A stretch of 64,000 nt of DNA from an uncultured Saprospiraceae bacterium (GTDB lineage: Bacteria > Bacteroidota > Bacteroidia > Chitinophagales > Saprospiraceae): positions 182,501-246,500 of the forward strand of contig CALSOU010000009.1 of assembly GCA_943788055.1 (NCBI GenBank), written 5' to 3'. Positions 46,680 through 55,614 of the stretch are shown one piece after another. The translations under genes were made by a program, and so were the position numbers. The notes beneath the pieces are model-generated. The model had not been told where the DNA came from. It saw nothing but the letters and a program-made list of their open reading frames with translations, and did not search any database. The first letter of the stretch is position 1, and every line of letters begins with the position of its first letter.

Positions 46680-49544
46680 ATGAAAAGAACAGTATATATA
46701 TGGTTCCTCGCCATGATTATGGGAACCGGAGCTTACGCTCAAAACACATTATCTATATGGGTCAATGGCACATGTGGCATGTGCGAAGAACGAATAGAAA
46801 ACGCCGCTATGGAAGTTGGAGGTGTAAATGCAGCATCATGGTCAGAAGATACTAAAATGCTAGATATCGAAATTGATGAATCCTTTATTGAAGACTTCCT
46901 ACATATTCGCCTTGCGGCAGTTGGACACGACACGAAGAAAGTTCTAGCAACAGACGACGCTTATAATGCACTGCACGCATGTTGCAACTATCGAGAACTA
47001 GAGGGAATGGACGAGAATCTGCATAGGGACGAGTCCACAACCACTGAACATTCTGACATTGAAGGTCATGAACACCTGTGGGTTGACGGTATTTGTGGCA
47101 TGTGTAAGGATAGAATCGAGGCCGAAGCTTTGCAACAAGTTGGTGTTACTACCGCAAACTGGAATGTAGAAACTAAAATGCTTCATCTCGGAACAAATGA
47201 CCAGTTCAGAATGCGAAGAATGCATAGAGCGATGGTACGTATAGGTCATGACACAAAAGAACGAAAAGCGACACCTTTGGCATATGAGTCTTTACACCAA
47301 TGTTGTAAATATCGGGATGCAGATGTTATTGCCGATCATGCTCCTCAAGAAGAGTCCCTAATTCCCGATTTCGACGACGGCCACGATATTCACGGAATCA
47401 TTCTTGAGAACACCAAAGAAGGAAAAGTTATTCCTGTTGTAGGTGCTACTGTTTTCTGGTCAGGAACTTCTATTGGTTCAAGTAGTGATGAAGATGGGTA
47501 CTTTCATTTGGACAATGAGCCTTCCACGACTGACCTTATCGTTAGTTATGTCGGGTATTCTAATGACACAATTGATATGAAAGGTCAGTCCGCAGTTGAA
47601 ATCAAATTAAAAAACAATTTTATTCTTGATGAGGTCAACATTGTCTACCGTAAAAAATCGACACAGATTTCATTTGTAAATACAATGAAAGTTCAGGAGA
47701 TTGATCAGAAAGAGCTATTGAAAGCTGCTTGCTGTAGTCTTTCTGAAAGTTTTGAAACGACTCCTTCTGTAGATGTATCATTTACCGATGCGGTGACGGG
47801 AACTCGCAAAATTGAACTTCTAGGACTAGCAGGCCCCTACGTTCAGCTTATGCGTGAAGGTCTCCCTTTTACTCGAGGACTTGCTGCAATACATGGATTA
47901 GATCATACGCCTGGTACTTGGATAGAAAGTATGCAATTGAATATGGGCGCTGGATCAATTACAAATGGTCCTGAAGCAATGACAGGCCAGATCAATGTTG
48001 AAATCAAAAAACCAAATGAAAGCGAAAGACTCTTCATTAACGGTTATGCCAATGCTTTTCAACGATTTGAAATGAATATCAACGGCTCTGAAAAGATCAC
48101 TGATAAATGGAGTACTGCATACTTAGCCCACGCCAGCAACCAGAGTCGTGAAGCTGATATTCAAAATGACGGTTTTCTCGATGCCCCGATTAGCAGCCAA
48201 TACGCTGTTATGAACCGTTGGAGATTCAGAAGTGGTGATGGACTTAACGCACAATTTGGTATCAAAGGGACATACGGAAACAGACTATCAGGTCAAATTG
48301 CCAAAACTGAGCAACAATCTGAAGAGTTATGGCAGGTAAACTTCCTAGATCAAAGACTAGAAGGTTGGTTTAAAATGGGAAAGGTTTTGGCAAATCCTCA
48401 AAACTCCTTTGGATTCCAATTAACAGCTTCAACTCATGATCAAAAGTCAAACTTTGGACCAAGAGTGTTCGATGGTATTCAGAACAACTTGTATGCTAAT
48501 TTTCTTTACCAAGGCGTCCTCTTTTCTGATAAACACAGAATCCGTGCTGGAGCAAGCACCAATTATGACGGAATTGAAGAATCAGTAATAAATAGAAATT
48601 TTGCTCGAAATGAATGGCTATCTGGACTTTACGGTGAGTACCACTGGTCACCAAACGACCAATGGGATATAATCACTGGTTTGCGAGGAGACTATAATTC
48701 TATCTACGGTTTCTATGCAACACCGCGACTGCATATTAAGTATGCTCCTCAGGAAAATCTTGCAGTGAGACTGGTAGCTGGAAAAGGTCAGCGAACTGCG
48801 ACTATATTTGCAGAAAACATTGGTGTATTTGCTAGTAATCGAGCCATTCGATTACAAGGAGAAGATACTTCAAATAAAGCCTACGGTCTCAAACAAGAAA
48901 TCGCTTGGAATGCTGGTCTTAATGTGACAAAGGAGTTTATCATCCAAGCAAGATCGCTTGTTGTCAGTGCTGATTACTATTATACCTTCTTTGAGAATCA
49001 GGTTATCTACGATTTCGATTTCAATCCACAGGAAGTATATGTGTACAATCTCGATGGAAGCTCTTATTCTCATTCGATTCAAGCGCAAGCAGATTATGAG
49101 GTACTCAAAGGTCTTGATTTAAGAGTAGCTTATAGATTTAATGATGTGCAAATGGATTTCTTGAGCGGTCAACTTGAAAAACCATTGATAGCTCGGCACC
49201 GTGGATTCTTGAATATCGGATATGAATTTCTAGAGGGTTGGAACGCTGATGCAACTTTCAACCTTCAAGGTAGCAAGAGACTTCCAAATACTTCAAGTAA
49301 TCCAGAAATTTATCAACTTGCTGAAAGAAGTCCTGTTTTCTACACGCTCAACGCGCAGATTTCTAAGACTTGGAAGACTGGGCTTAACGTATATCTGGGA
49401 GGCGAGAATCTATTGAATTTCGTGCAAGCTAGTCCGATCTTAAGTGCGAGTGATCCTTACAGTCAATTCTTTGATAGCTCTATGATATGGGGGCCTATCA
49501 TGGGACGAAATATCTATGTTGGATTTCGGTATAGTATATACTAG
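46680..49544 (+). CDS. TonB-dependent receptor with two N-terminal heavy-metal-associated domains
   Basis: An outer-membrane receptor of 954 residues with a signal peptide (1-21). Two HMA-type domains follow: one with CGMC at Cys32 and Cys35, another with CGMC at about Cys139 and Cys142. Each is followed by a conserved His-x-Cys-Cys-x-Tyr-Arg (HACCNYR, HQCCKYR). A carboxypeptidase-regulatory-like domain (GATVFWSGTSIGSSSDEDG) lies near residues 235-310, then the plug (CCSLSESFETTPSVDVSFTDAVTG) and barrel, ending in GFRYSIY with a terminal aromatic residue. Copper or another soft metal is the likely cargo, by inference. A terminator follows after a palindromic repeat. Confidence 0.9.
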   Translation: MKRTVYIWFLAMIMGTGAYAQNTLSIWVNGTCGMCEERIENAAMEVGGVNAASWSEDTKMLDIEIDESFIEDFLHIRLAAVGHDTKKVLATDDAYNALHACCNYRELEGMDENLHRDESTTTEHSDIEGHEHLWVDGICGMCKDRIEAEALQQVGVTTANWNVETKMLHLGTNDQFRMRRMHRAMVRIGHDTKERKATPLAYESLHQCCKYRDADVIADHAPQEESLIPDFDDGHDIHGIILENTKEGKVIPVVGATVFWSGTSIGSSSDEDGYFHLDNEPSTTDLIVSYVGYSNDTIDMKGQSAVEIKLKNNFILDEVNIVYRKKSTQISFVNTMKVQEIDQKELLKAACCSLSESFETTPSVDVSFTDAVTGTRKIELLGLAGPYVQLMREGLPFTRGLAAIHGLDHTPGTWIESMQLNMGAGSITNGPEAMTGQINVEIKKPNESERLFINGYANAFQRFEMNINGSEKITDKWSTAYLAHASNQSREADIQNDGFLDAPISSQYAVMNRWRFRSGDGLNAQFGIKGTYGNRLSGQIAKTEQQSEELWQVNFLDQRLEGWFKMGKVLANPQNSFGFQLTASTHDQKSNFGPRVFDGIQNNLYANFLYQGVLFSDKHRIRAGASTNYDGIEESVINRNFARNEWLSGLYGEYHWSPNDQWDIITGLRGDYNSIYGFYATPRLHIKYAPQENLAVRLVAGKGQRTATIFAENIGVFASNRAIRLQGEDTSNKAYGLKQEIAWNAGLNVTKEFIIQARSLVVSADYYYTFFENQVIYDFDFNPQEVYVYNLDGSSYSHSIQAQADYEVLKGLDLRVAYRFNDVQMDFLSGQLEKPLIARHRGFLNIGYEFLEGWNADATFNLQGSKRLPNTSSNPEIYQLAERSPVFYTLNAQISKTWKTGLNVYLGGENLLNFVQASPILSASDPYSQFFDSSMIWGPIMGRNIYVGFRYSIY

Positions 49545-49561
49545 GACTTAGTCCGAGAGTA

Positions 49562-49722
49562 ATACTAATTGTATTCTATAGTTGCGGATAAGGTTTTGAA
49601 TTTATTCATAGATAATCAAGAAGAAAAGCACAGACATAGCCGTAGCTATGGCGAGCATTTTCGACGACGATTATCAAAGAATAAAGCGAAAAATTACCGT
49701 CATTATAGAGTTCAATTAGTAT
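49562..49722. repeat. Long imperfect palindromic MITE-like element (copy type A)
   Basis: The ends ATACTAATTG and CAATTAGTAT are perfect 10-bp inverted repeats. Further matched blocks run inward on both sides: TCTATA with TATAGA, TTTATTC with GAATAAA, GATAATC with GATTATC. The two arms meet at CATAGC-CGTA-GCTATG near 49635-49650. The full length could fold into one long hairpin. There is no open reading frame. This is the shape of a non-autonomous palindromic element; no second copy is in the window. Confidence 0.85.
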
Positions 49723-49723
49723 A

Positions 49724-49763
49724 AAAAGCCATTGCTAATCTCAAAAAATTAGCAATGGCTTTT
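49724..49763 (+). terminator. Terminator downstream of the TonB receptor gene
   Basis: AAAAGCCATTGCTAAT and ATTAGCAATGGCTTTT are perfect 16-bp complements around CTCAAAAA. The T-run on the plus strand suits termination of the receptor transcript. Confidence 0.92.
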
Positions 49764-49810
49764 CTATTTGTCTACATCAAGAATAATAAATCTATCTCAT
49801 AGACATAAAA

Positions 49811-49841
49811 AAGCATCATTTCCATTACAGAAATGATGCTT
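49811..49841 (-). terminator. Terminator downstream of rpsT
   Basis: On the minus strand AAGCATCATTTC and GAAATGATGCTT form a 12-bp stem around seven bases and run into six T residues, 24 bases past the rpsT stop. Confidence 0.93.
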
Positions 49842-49864
49842 GTATATTGGCATGTAATTAGGTA

Positions 49865-50119
49865 TTAACCTAAAGATTGCACATGTTTAGTTAGTTTACT
49901 TTTAAGATTGGCAGCTTTATTTCTGTGAATATTATTATTCTTTGCCAACTTGTCAATCATACTGAAGACTTTAGGTAAAAATGCCTCTGCCTCTTTTTGA
50001 TCCGTCATGTCACGAAGATTCTTGATAGATGTTCTAGCAGACTTCTTGTAGTATCTATTGTGAAGGCGCTTTTTTGCGTCTTGTCTTACTCTTTTTACTG
50101 AGGACTGATGATTAGCCAT
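49865..50119 (-). CDS. rpsT: 30S ribosomal protein S20
   Basis: A small basic protein that binds 16S rRNA early in 30S assembly. The 84 residues start with MANHQSSVKRVRQDAKKR, the standard S20 N-terminus, and include RNKAANLKSKLTKHV at the C-terminal end. A near-perfect Bacteroidota promoter lies upstream and a strong terminator downstream, so it is monocistronic. It is flanked on both sides by long palindromic repeats. Confidence 0.97.
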   Translation of the reverse strand: MANHQSSVKRVRQDAKKRLHNRYYKKSARTSIKNLRDMTDQKEAEAFLPKVFSMIDKLAKNNNIHRNKAANLKSKLTKHVQSLG

Positions 50120-50147
50120 TACTTTCTATTTTAAATATTTAGGAGCG

Positions 50148-50177
50148 CAAAGATAGCGATAATTCGTGATTGCACAA
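50148..50177 (-). promoter_or_regulatory. Promoter of rpsT
   Basis: On the minus strand TTG (50175-50177), a 19-base spacer and TATCTTTG (50148-50155, followed by C) match both Bacteroidota sigma-factor elements. The start codon is 28 bases on. This is the best-matching promoter in the window. Confidence 0.8.
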
Positions 50178-50382
50178 GTCTTTATGAAAGAAAATTCAAT
50201 TTTCTCAATAAGATTTTCTTTCAATCGAAAATACAAAACTAGGCAATTTAGGTGTTTAAACCACTTTTGATTTGCACTTATCATCTAATACGCTCCATGA
50301 TAAGGGTTTACGTCTTTTCTCAAACCACTTACTATACTACATTTTTGGGCGTAAGCCTATATTTAAAAAACATCCCTGTAAC

Positions 50383-50556
50383 TTAACCCGCATTATTCAT
50401 CAGATAATCTATTGCGACTTAAAACGTCTGCAAAATAGGGCGAAAGCTGCATTTTGCTCACTCACCATAGTGGTGACTATGGTTCATTCCCAAAATCCCT
50501 TATTTTATTGACTTTTTAACTCTCATGACAAAGATCTAATGAATAATGCAGGTTAA
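50383..50556. repeat. Long imperfect palindromic MITE-like element (copy type B)
   Basis: The outer 23 bases are inverted repeats with two mismatches: TTAACCcGCATTATTCAT on the left and ATGAATAATGCaGGTTAA on the right. Inner blocks also match (TTAAAAcGTC with GACtTTTTAA, AAAATAgGG with its complement). The centre is ACCATAGT-GGTG-ACTATGGT at 50464-50483, a perfect 8-bp stem, almost at the midpoint. There is no transposase. The ends look like those of an insertion sequence, so a non-autonomous derivative is likely. Confidence 0.85.
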
Positions 50557-50702
50557 AAAACAAATGATCACATATCATATTCTCCTTTAATATTAATAAC
50601 TTCACGCCAACGATTCACAACGAAATTTCCAGCCAACCATTTCGTAATATTGTTCAGAATCTTAGATGATTCGCCACCACAATAACATAAAATAGAACCT
50701 CT

Positions 50703-53700
50703 ATGCCTGATTTTTGTCATTTGCATTGCCATACGCAGTTTTCTCTTCTAGATGGAGCTTCCGACATTACGACAATGATGGAAAAAGCAGCATCCGATGG
50801 TCAGAAAGCAGTGGCCTTGACGGATCATGGAAACATGTTTGGCGCATTCAAATTTGTACGAGAGGCAAATAAGGCTGGAGTAAAGCCGATCATTGGTTGT
50901 GAATTCTATCTAGTTGAAGATCGTCACAAAAAATCCTTCTTAAAATCAAAAGGAGAAAAAGATCGCCGTTACCATCAACTACTTCTTGCAAAGAACGAAA
51001 CCGGATATCAGAATATTTCCAAAATGTGTTCTATCGGATTCATTGAAGGGTTGTATAGTAAGTTCCCTAGAATTGATAAGGAGATCATTCAGAAATACTC
51101 AGAAGGTGTGATTGCTACGAGTTGCTGTCTAGGAGCAGAAATTCCTCAATTGATACTTCATGGTAAAGTCGAAGAAGCTGAAAAGCAGTTGAAATGGTGG
51201 GTAGATATTTTTGGGGAAGATTACTACATCGAACTTCAGCGCCACAAAGGACTAGAAAACATTGATGGCATCGGGCGTTCACAAGAAGACATCAATCAAA
51301 CGCTTCTTCAATTTGCAAAAAAACACAATGTAAAAGTCATTGCAACCAATGATTCACACTATGTGGAAGAAGAAGATTGGCAGCCACATGATATATTATT
51401 ATGTGTTAACACTGGTTCGCTTTTAGAGGAAACAAAACGCTTCAAATTTCCTAGCTCGGATTTCTTCTTCAAGACAAAAAAGGAAATGGAACGGGCATTT
51501 AGCGATGTTCCTGAAGCACTAGAAAACACAATTGAAATTGCAGACAAAGTAGATTTGCTCAAACTTGAGAGAGACATTTTGCTACCTGCATTTCCCATGC
51601 CAGACGGATTCAAAACTCAAGCAAGTTACCTACGGCATCTTTCATATGAAGGTGCCAAGAAGAAATACGGTTCCATTACACCGATTGTACAAGAACGACT
51701 CGATTTTGAGCTCGATGTAATTAATAAGTCAGGCTACGAGGGCTACTTCTTGATTGTACAAGATTTCACAACGACCGCTAGGGAACTAGGAGTTGCAGTT
51801 GGCCCTGGTAGAGGTTCAGCCGCAGGTAGTGCTGTAGCATATTCGCTCGGAATTACCAATATTGACCCGATCAAGTACGACTTACTATTTGAGCGATTTC
51901 TGAATCCAGAAAGGGTTTCGATGCCGGATATTGATATTGACTTTGATGATGAAGGGAGAAGTAAGGTCATCGATTACGTGATCGACAAATACGGTAAGAA
52001 TCAAGTGGCACAGATCATCACATACGGTGCGATGAAAGCCAAAACAAGTATACGGGATGTCGGCCGAGTTATGAATGTCCCGATTCCTCAAGTCAATGAA
52101 ATAGCCAAATCTTTACCTTCTTACGATAAAGCCACTTTAAAAGCATTGCTTAAAAAAGATGGAATTTCCAAGGATTTGGAATCAGCAATGAACGATGACG
52201 ATGTCGTCAAAGCAAGACGAATCCGAGAATTAAGTGGCAAAAACGACATGGTCGGAGAAATGATCCGTCAAGCCAGTAAATTGGAAGGAAGTATACGAAA
52301 CACAGGTGTTCATGCATGCGGTGTAATTATTACTCCGGACGATATTACCAAGTATGTGCCTGTTTCGTTAGCTAAAGATTCAGACATGCTTATTTCGCAG
52401 TTTGATAACTCTGTCGCGGAAGATTCAGGACTTCTAAAAATGGATTTCCTCGGTCTTAAGACACTGACGATTATAAAAGATGCGCTCGAAAATGTTCGAC
52501 AATCAAAGGGTGTAGAAATGGATATCGAGCTCGTTGATCTTGAAGACACCAAGACCTACGAACTGTTCCAAGAAGGTCACACCTTAGCTATATTCCAGTA
52601 TGAATCCGCAGGTATGCAAAAACACCTGAAAGATCTTAAACCCAACAAGTTTGAAGATCTCATAGCGATGAATGCACTTTACCGACCTGGACCGCTTGCC
52701 TATATTGGGGACTTTGTAGCACGAAAACACGGTAAACAAGCAATTAAGTACGATCTCGATGCGATGGAGGAATATCTCGCGGAAACCTATGGAATTACCG
52801 TTTACCAAGAGCAAGTGATGCTTCTCTCGCAAAAACTCGCTGGCTTCACCAAAGGTGAAGCGGATATGCTCCGAAAGGCGATGGGTAAGAAAAAGAAGAA
52901 GCTGATTGATGAAATGTGGCCTAAATTCAAACAAGGTTGTATTGATCAAGGGTATAGAGATGTCAAAATCATAGAGAAGATATGGAAGGATTGGGAGGCA
53001 TTTGCTTCTTATGCTTTCAATAAATCTCATTCTACCTGCTATGCTTTTGTGGCTTTCCAAACAGCATTCCTAAAGGCACATTATCCAGCAGAATTCATGG
53101 CATCTGTATTGAATCACAACAAAAGTGATATGGATAAAATCAATCTGTATCTACGAGAATGTAAACGGATGGGTATTGAGGTATTGGGACCAGATATCAA
53201 TGAAAGTAATATCAAATTTGGTGTAAACAAAGACGGCAATATTCGATTTGGGCTCTCTGCTTTAAAAGGAGTGGGTGAAGGCCCTGTAGGTGAATTGGTA
53301 CGGGAACGTGAAGAAAATGGTGACTACGAAGGCTTCTTTGATATGATGAAGCGGGTAAACCTTCGCGCTGTTAATAAAAAGTGCCTTGAATCACTCGTGA
53401 AAGGTGGAGCATTTGACAATGTTGATACTGGTGATCGCTCTATGTATTTTACGCCGTCTGGAAATTTCGATACGCTGATTGAACATGGTATTCGTTTTGG
53501 AAACAGCTATAAAGAGCAGAAAATATCCTCTGAAAACTCATTGTTTGGTGATCTAAGTGATTCGATGGTAACAATCCCAGCTTTTCCTAATTATGAGAAG
53601 TGGAGCAATGTGCTAAAACTCGAGAAAGAAAAAGAAGTTGCCGGCATATATATCAGCGGTCATCCGCTTGATGATTACATGTTTGAAATACGAAATTTCA

Positions 53701-54239
53701 CCAACCTGTCATTAGAGCAGTTTAGTCAAGAACCAGTAGGACTTAAAGCTAAGGTTGCTGGAATGGTCTCAGAAGCATTTTCAGCGACCAACAAGCGTGG
53801 TGATATGTTTGCCAAGTTCACCTTACAGGACATGACTGGTTCCTTTGATTTTTATATCCGAGGTGAGGAATTTGCAAAATACAATCATTATTGTAAAGTT
53901 GGAGAGGTCCTTTATGTAGAGGGGATGTTTTCAACGTGGAAAAATGGGAATAGTTATTTCAAACTGCAATCGATGCAGCTTTTATCCACTTTGGGGGAGA
54001 GCAAGATAAACTCTATACGACTGTATATTCCTCTACAACGTTTAGACGATGTTATGCTGCAACGAATCGAAAAAGTTATGGAAGATCATAAAGGTGAGCA
54101 CCGCTTGAACATGACGATTATCGATACAGAAACCAACGAATCCCTAAAAATGCGCAGTAAAAGCCATAAGGTAAAGGTGGATTATGAGTTTGTTCAGATA
54201 ATGCGTGAACTTGGCTTGAATACTAAGTTGAACGCTTAA
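50703..54239 (+). CDS. dnaE: DNA polymerase III alpha subunit
   Basis: The replicative polymerase. The 1178 residues start with a PHP domain (FCHLHCHTQFSLLDGASD), followed by the polymerase palm with GPGRGSAAGSAVAYSLGI and the catalytic Asp residues in MPDIDIDFDDEGR near residue 405. FQYESAGMQKHLKDLKP and ALYRPGPLAYI are also typical. A helix-hairpin-helix region (GFFDMMKRVNLRAVNKK) and an OB fold near residues 985-1070 complete the order. Start overlaps nothing, and the stop overlaps the next gene by one base (TAATG). Confidence 0.97.
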   Translation: MPDFCHLHCHTQFSLLDGASDITTMMEKAASDGQKAVALTDHGNMFGAFKFVREANKAGVKPIIGCEFYLVEDRHKKSFLKSKGEKDRRYHQLLLAKNETGYQNISKMCSIGFIEGLYSKFPRIDKEIIQKYSEGVIATSCCLGAEIPQLILHGKVEEAEKQLKWWVDIFGEDYYIELQRHKGLENIDGIGRSQEDINQTLLQFAKKHNVKVIATNDSHYVEEEDWQPHDILLCVNTGSLLEETKRFKFPSSDFFFKTKKEMERAFSDVPEALENTIEIADKVDLLKLERDILLPAFPMPDGFKTQASYLRHLSYEGAKKKYGSITPIVQERLDFELDVINKSGYEGYFLIVQDFTTTARELGVAVGPGRGSAAGSAVAYSLGITNIDPIKYDLLFERFLNPERVSMPDIDIDFDDEGRSKVIDYVIDKYGKNQVAQIITYGAMKAKTSIRDVGRVMNVPIPQVNEIAKSLPSYDKATLKALLKKDGISKDLESAMNDDDVVKARRIRELSGKNDMVGEMIRQASKLEGSIRNTGVHACGVIITPDDITKYVPVSLAKDSDMLISQFDNSVAEDSGLLKMDFLGLKTLTIIKDALENVRQSKGVEMDIELVDLEDTKTYELFQEGHTLAIFQYESAGMQKHLKDLKPNKFEDLIAMNALYRPGPLAYIGDFVARKHGKQAIKYDLDAMEEYLAETYGITVYQEQVMLLSQKLAGFTKGEADMLRKAMGKKKKKLIDEMWPKFKQGCIDQGYRDVKIIEKIWKDWEAFASYAFNKSHSTCYAFVAFQTAFLKAHYPAEFMASVLNHNKSDMDKINLYLRECKRMGIEVLGPDINESNIKFGVNKDGNIRFGLSALKGVGEGPVGELVREREENGDYEGFFDMMKRVNLRAVNKKCLESLVKGGAFDNVDTGDRSMYFTPSGNFDTLIEHGIRFGNSYKEQKISSENSLFGDLSDSMVTIPAFPNYEKWSNVLKLEKEKEVAGIYISGHPLDDYMFEIRNFTNLSLEQFSQEPVGLKAKVAGMVSEAFSATNKRGDMFAKFTLQDMTGSFDFYIRGEEFAKYNHYCKVGEVLYVEGMFSTWKNGNSYFKLQSMQLLSTLGESKINSIRLYIPLQRLDDVMLQRIEKVMEDHKGEHRLNMTIIDTETNESLKMRSKSHKVKVDYEFVQIMRELGLNTKLNA

Positions 54240-55462
54240 TGTCTGGACTGTTAAATGAGTCATTTGAGTTACCCTGTGGAGTCAAGCTCCAAAATCGTCT
54301 TTGTAAAGCTGCAATGACAGAGCGGATGAGTGATGCTGGTTGCAATCCTACTGAATTACACTGTGAACTTTATCGACGTTTTGCTAGGACTGGAGCTGGA
54401 TTGCAGATTACTGGAAATGTTCTGGTTGATGAAGTTCATTTGGAATCACGAGGAAATGTGATTATGGATGAGTCGAGCTCAAAAGAAGCATTGAAATCTT
54501 GGGCAAGCGCTGCCAAATCACCAGACAATCAAGTATGGGTCCAATTAAATCATGCCGGAAGACAGACGAATCGTTTTCATACTCAGAAGCCTCTTGCACC
54601 TTCATCCATTCAGTTAAAAAAGCTTGGACTTTTCGGCAGACCAAAAGCGATGACCGAGCATGAGATAATGAAGGTCATCCAACAGTTTGTTTATGCTGCT
54701 AAATTATGTCAAGAAGTTGGATTCACGGGTATTCAGATTCACGCAGCACATGGCTATCTACTTAGTCAATTCCTTTCTCCAAAAACCAATATTCGTCATG
54801 ACAAGTGGGGAGGTTCAATTGAGAATAGAGCAAGAATTCTGATTGAAATAGTCAAACTAGTAAGAAAATCAGTAGGACCATCCTATCCAATCTCTGTAAA
54901 ACTTAATTCTGCTGATTTTCTGCGTGGAGGATTTAGCGAAGATGATTCCCTCGAGGTCATTAAAATGCTAGATGCATTAGCCATCGATCTATTGGAGATT
55001 TCAGGTGGAACATACGAGCGACTAGCATTCTTTGAAGCTGGTTTTGAAACCAAAAAGGATAGTACGGTCAAGCGCGAGGCCTACTTTATTGACTTTGCAC
55101 TCAGAATCCGGCAGGTAAGCGATATTCCGTTAATGATAACAGGAGGATTTCGAACACGTACATTCTGCGAAGAAGTACTTGCAAGTGGAGAGCTTGATAT
55201 TATTGGTATGGGAAGACCATTTATAACCAACTTGGATGACATTTCTGACTTTCTAGCTGGAAGTATAGATCACCTAGATGCACGAATTATCAAATCAGGG
55301 TTCAAGGCATTAGACGATGTAGCTGAAGGAGGGTACTATGCCAAACAGTTGATTCGGATTGCAAAAGGGAAAAAGATTCAAAATAACCTAGGTGGTATTA
55401 GCAGCGCTATTTTCTTTCTATTACATGAAATGCGACCTAGATTTCTATTTAAAAGAAAGTAG
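54239..55462 (+). CDS. NADH:flavin oxidoreductase, Old Yellow Enzyme family
   Basis: An FMN-dependent ene-reductase. The TIM-barrel landmarks are LQNRLCKAAMTERMSD at the N-terminus, VWVQLNHAGRQTNR with the FMN-contact Gln/Asn, and the active-site segment IQIHAAHGYLLSQFLSPKTNIR near residue 163, followed by DKWGGSIENRARILIE. TGGFRTRTFCEEVL and IIGMGRPFI match the phosphate-binding end. The 407 residues are in the short NADH:flavin oxidoreductase class without the 2,4-dienoyl-CoA reductase extension. The substrate is unknown. Coupled to dnaE by a one-base overlap. Confidence 0.92.
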   Translation: MSGLLNESFELPCGVKLQNRLCKAAMTERMSDAGCNPTELHCELYRRFARTGAGLQITGNVLVDEVHLESRGNVIMDESSSKEALKSWASAAKSPDNQVWVQLNHAGRQTNRFHTQKPLAPSSIQLKKLGLFGRPKAMTEHEIMKVIQQFVYAAKLCQEVGFTGIQIHAAHGYLLSQFLSPKTNIRHDKWGGSIENRARILIEIVKLVRKSVGPSYPISVKLNSADFLRGGFSEDDSLEVIKMLDALAIDLLEISGGTYERLAFFEAGFETKKDSTVKREAYFIDFALRIRQVSDIPLMITGGFRTRTFCEEVLASGELDIIGMGRPFITNLDDISDFLAGSIDHLDARIIKSGFKALDDVAEGGYYAKQLIRIAKGKKIQNNLGGISSAIFFLLHEMRPRFLFKRK

Positions 55463-55522
55463 ACGTCTTAAACACTTCGATACATTTCAATAGCGATTTC
55501 AACTCTATGCCATACAAACCAA

Positions 55523-55551
55523 AAAGGCTACCTCGAGAGGAGATAGCCTTT
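55523..55551. terminator. Bidirectional terminator between the OYE gene and mscL
   Basis: AAAGGCTA-c-CTC and GAG-a-TAGCCTTT pair with one mismatch around a five-base loop. The minus strand continues into a T-run, so mscL is the main user; the convergent plus-strand gene may share it. Confidence 0.8.
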
Positions 55552-55614
55552 AGATTTGGTTTCGTTTTGTTGATCATTTTACTAATCAAGCATTTTGCAC
55601 AATATACAAAACTC

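Larger units (their letters stand above)
49545..49864. other. Intergenic region with a palindromic element and two terminators
   Basis: This convergent gap between the TonB receptor gene and rpsT is filled by a 161-bp imperfect palindrome (49562-49722) and two strong hairpin terminators, one for each neighbour. No coding sequence is present. Confidence 0.8.
50120..50702. other. Intergenic region between rpsT and dnaE
   Basis: It holds the rpsT promoter at 50148-50177, a 10-bp inverted repeat at 50186-50222 (GAAAGAAAAT with ATTTTCTTTC), and a 174-bp palindromic element at 50383-50556. The 79-codon frame at 50272-50511 overlaps the palindrome and is not a gene. I find no strong dnaE promoter box. 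Confidence 0.7.

Noticed and set aside
50272-50511. 79-codon plus-strand open frame upstream of dnaE
   Set aside because: It runs across half of a palindromic repeat, so the frame is a by-product of that element.
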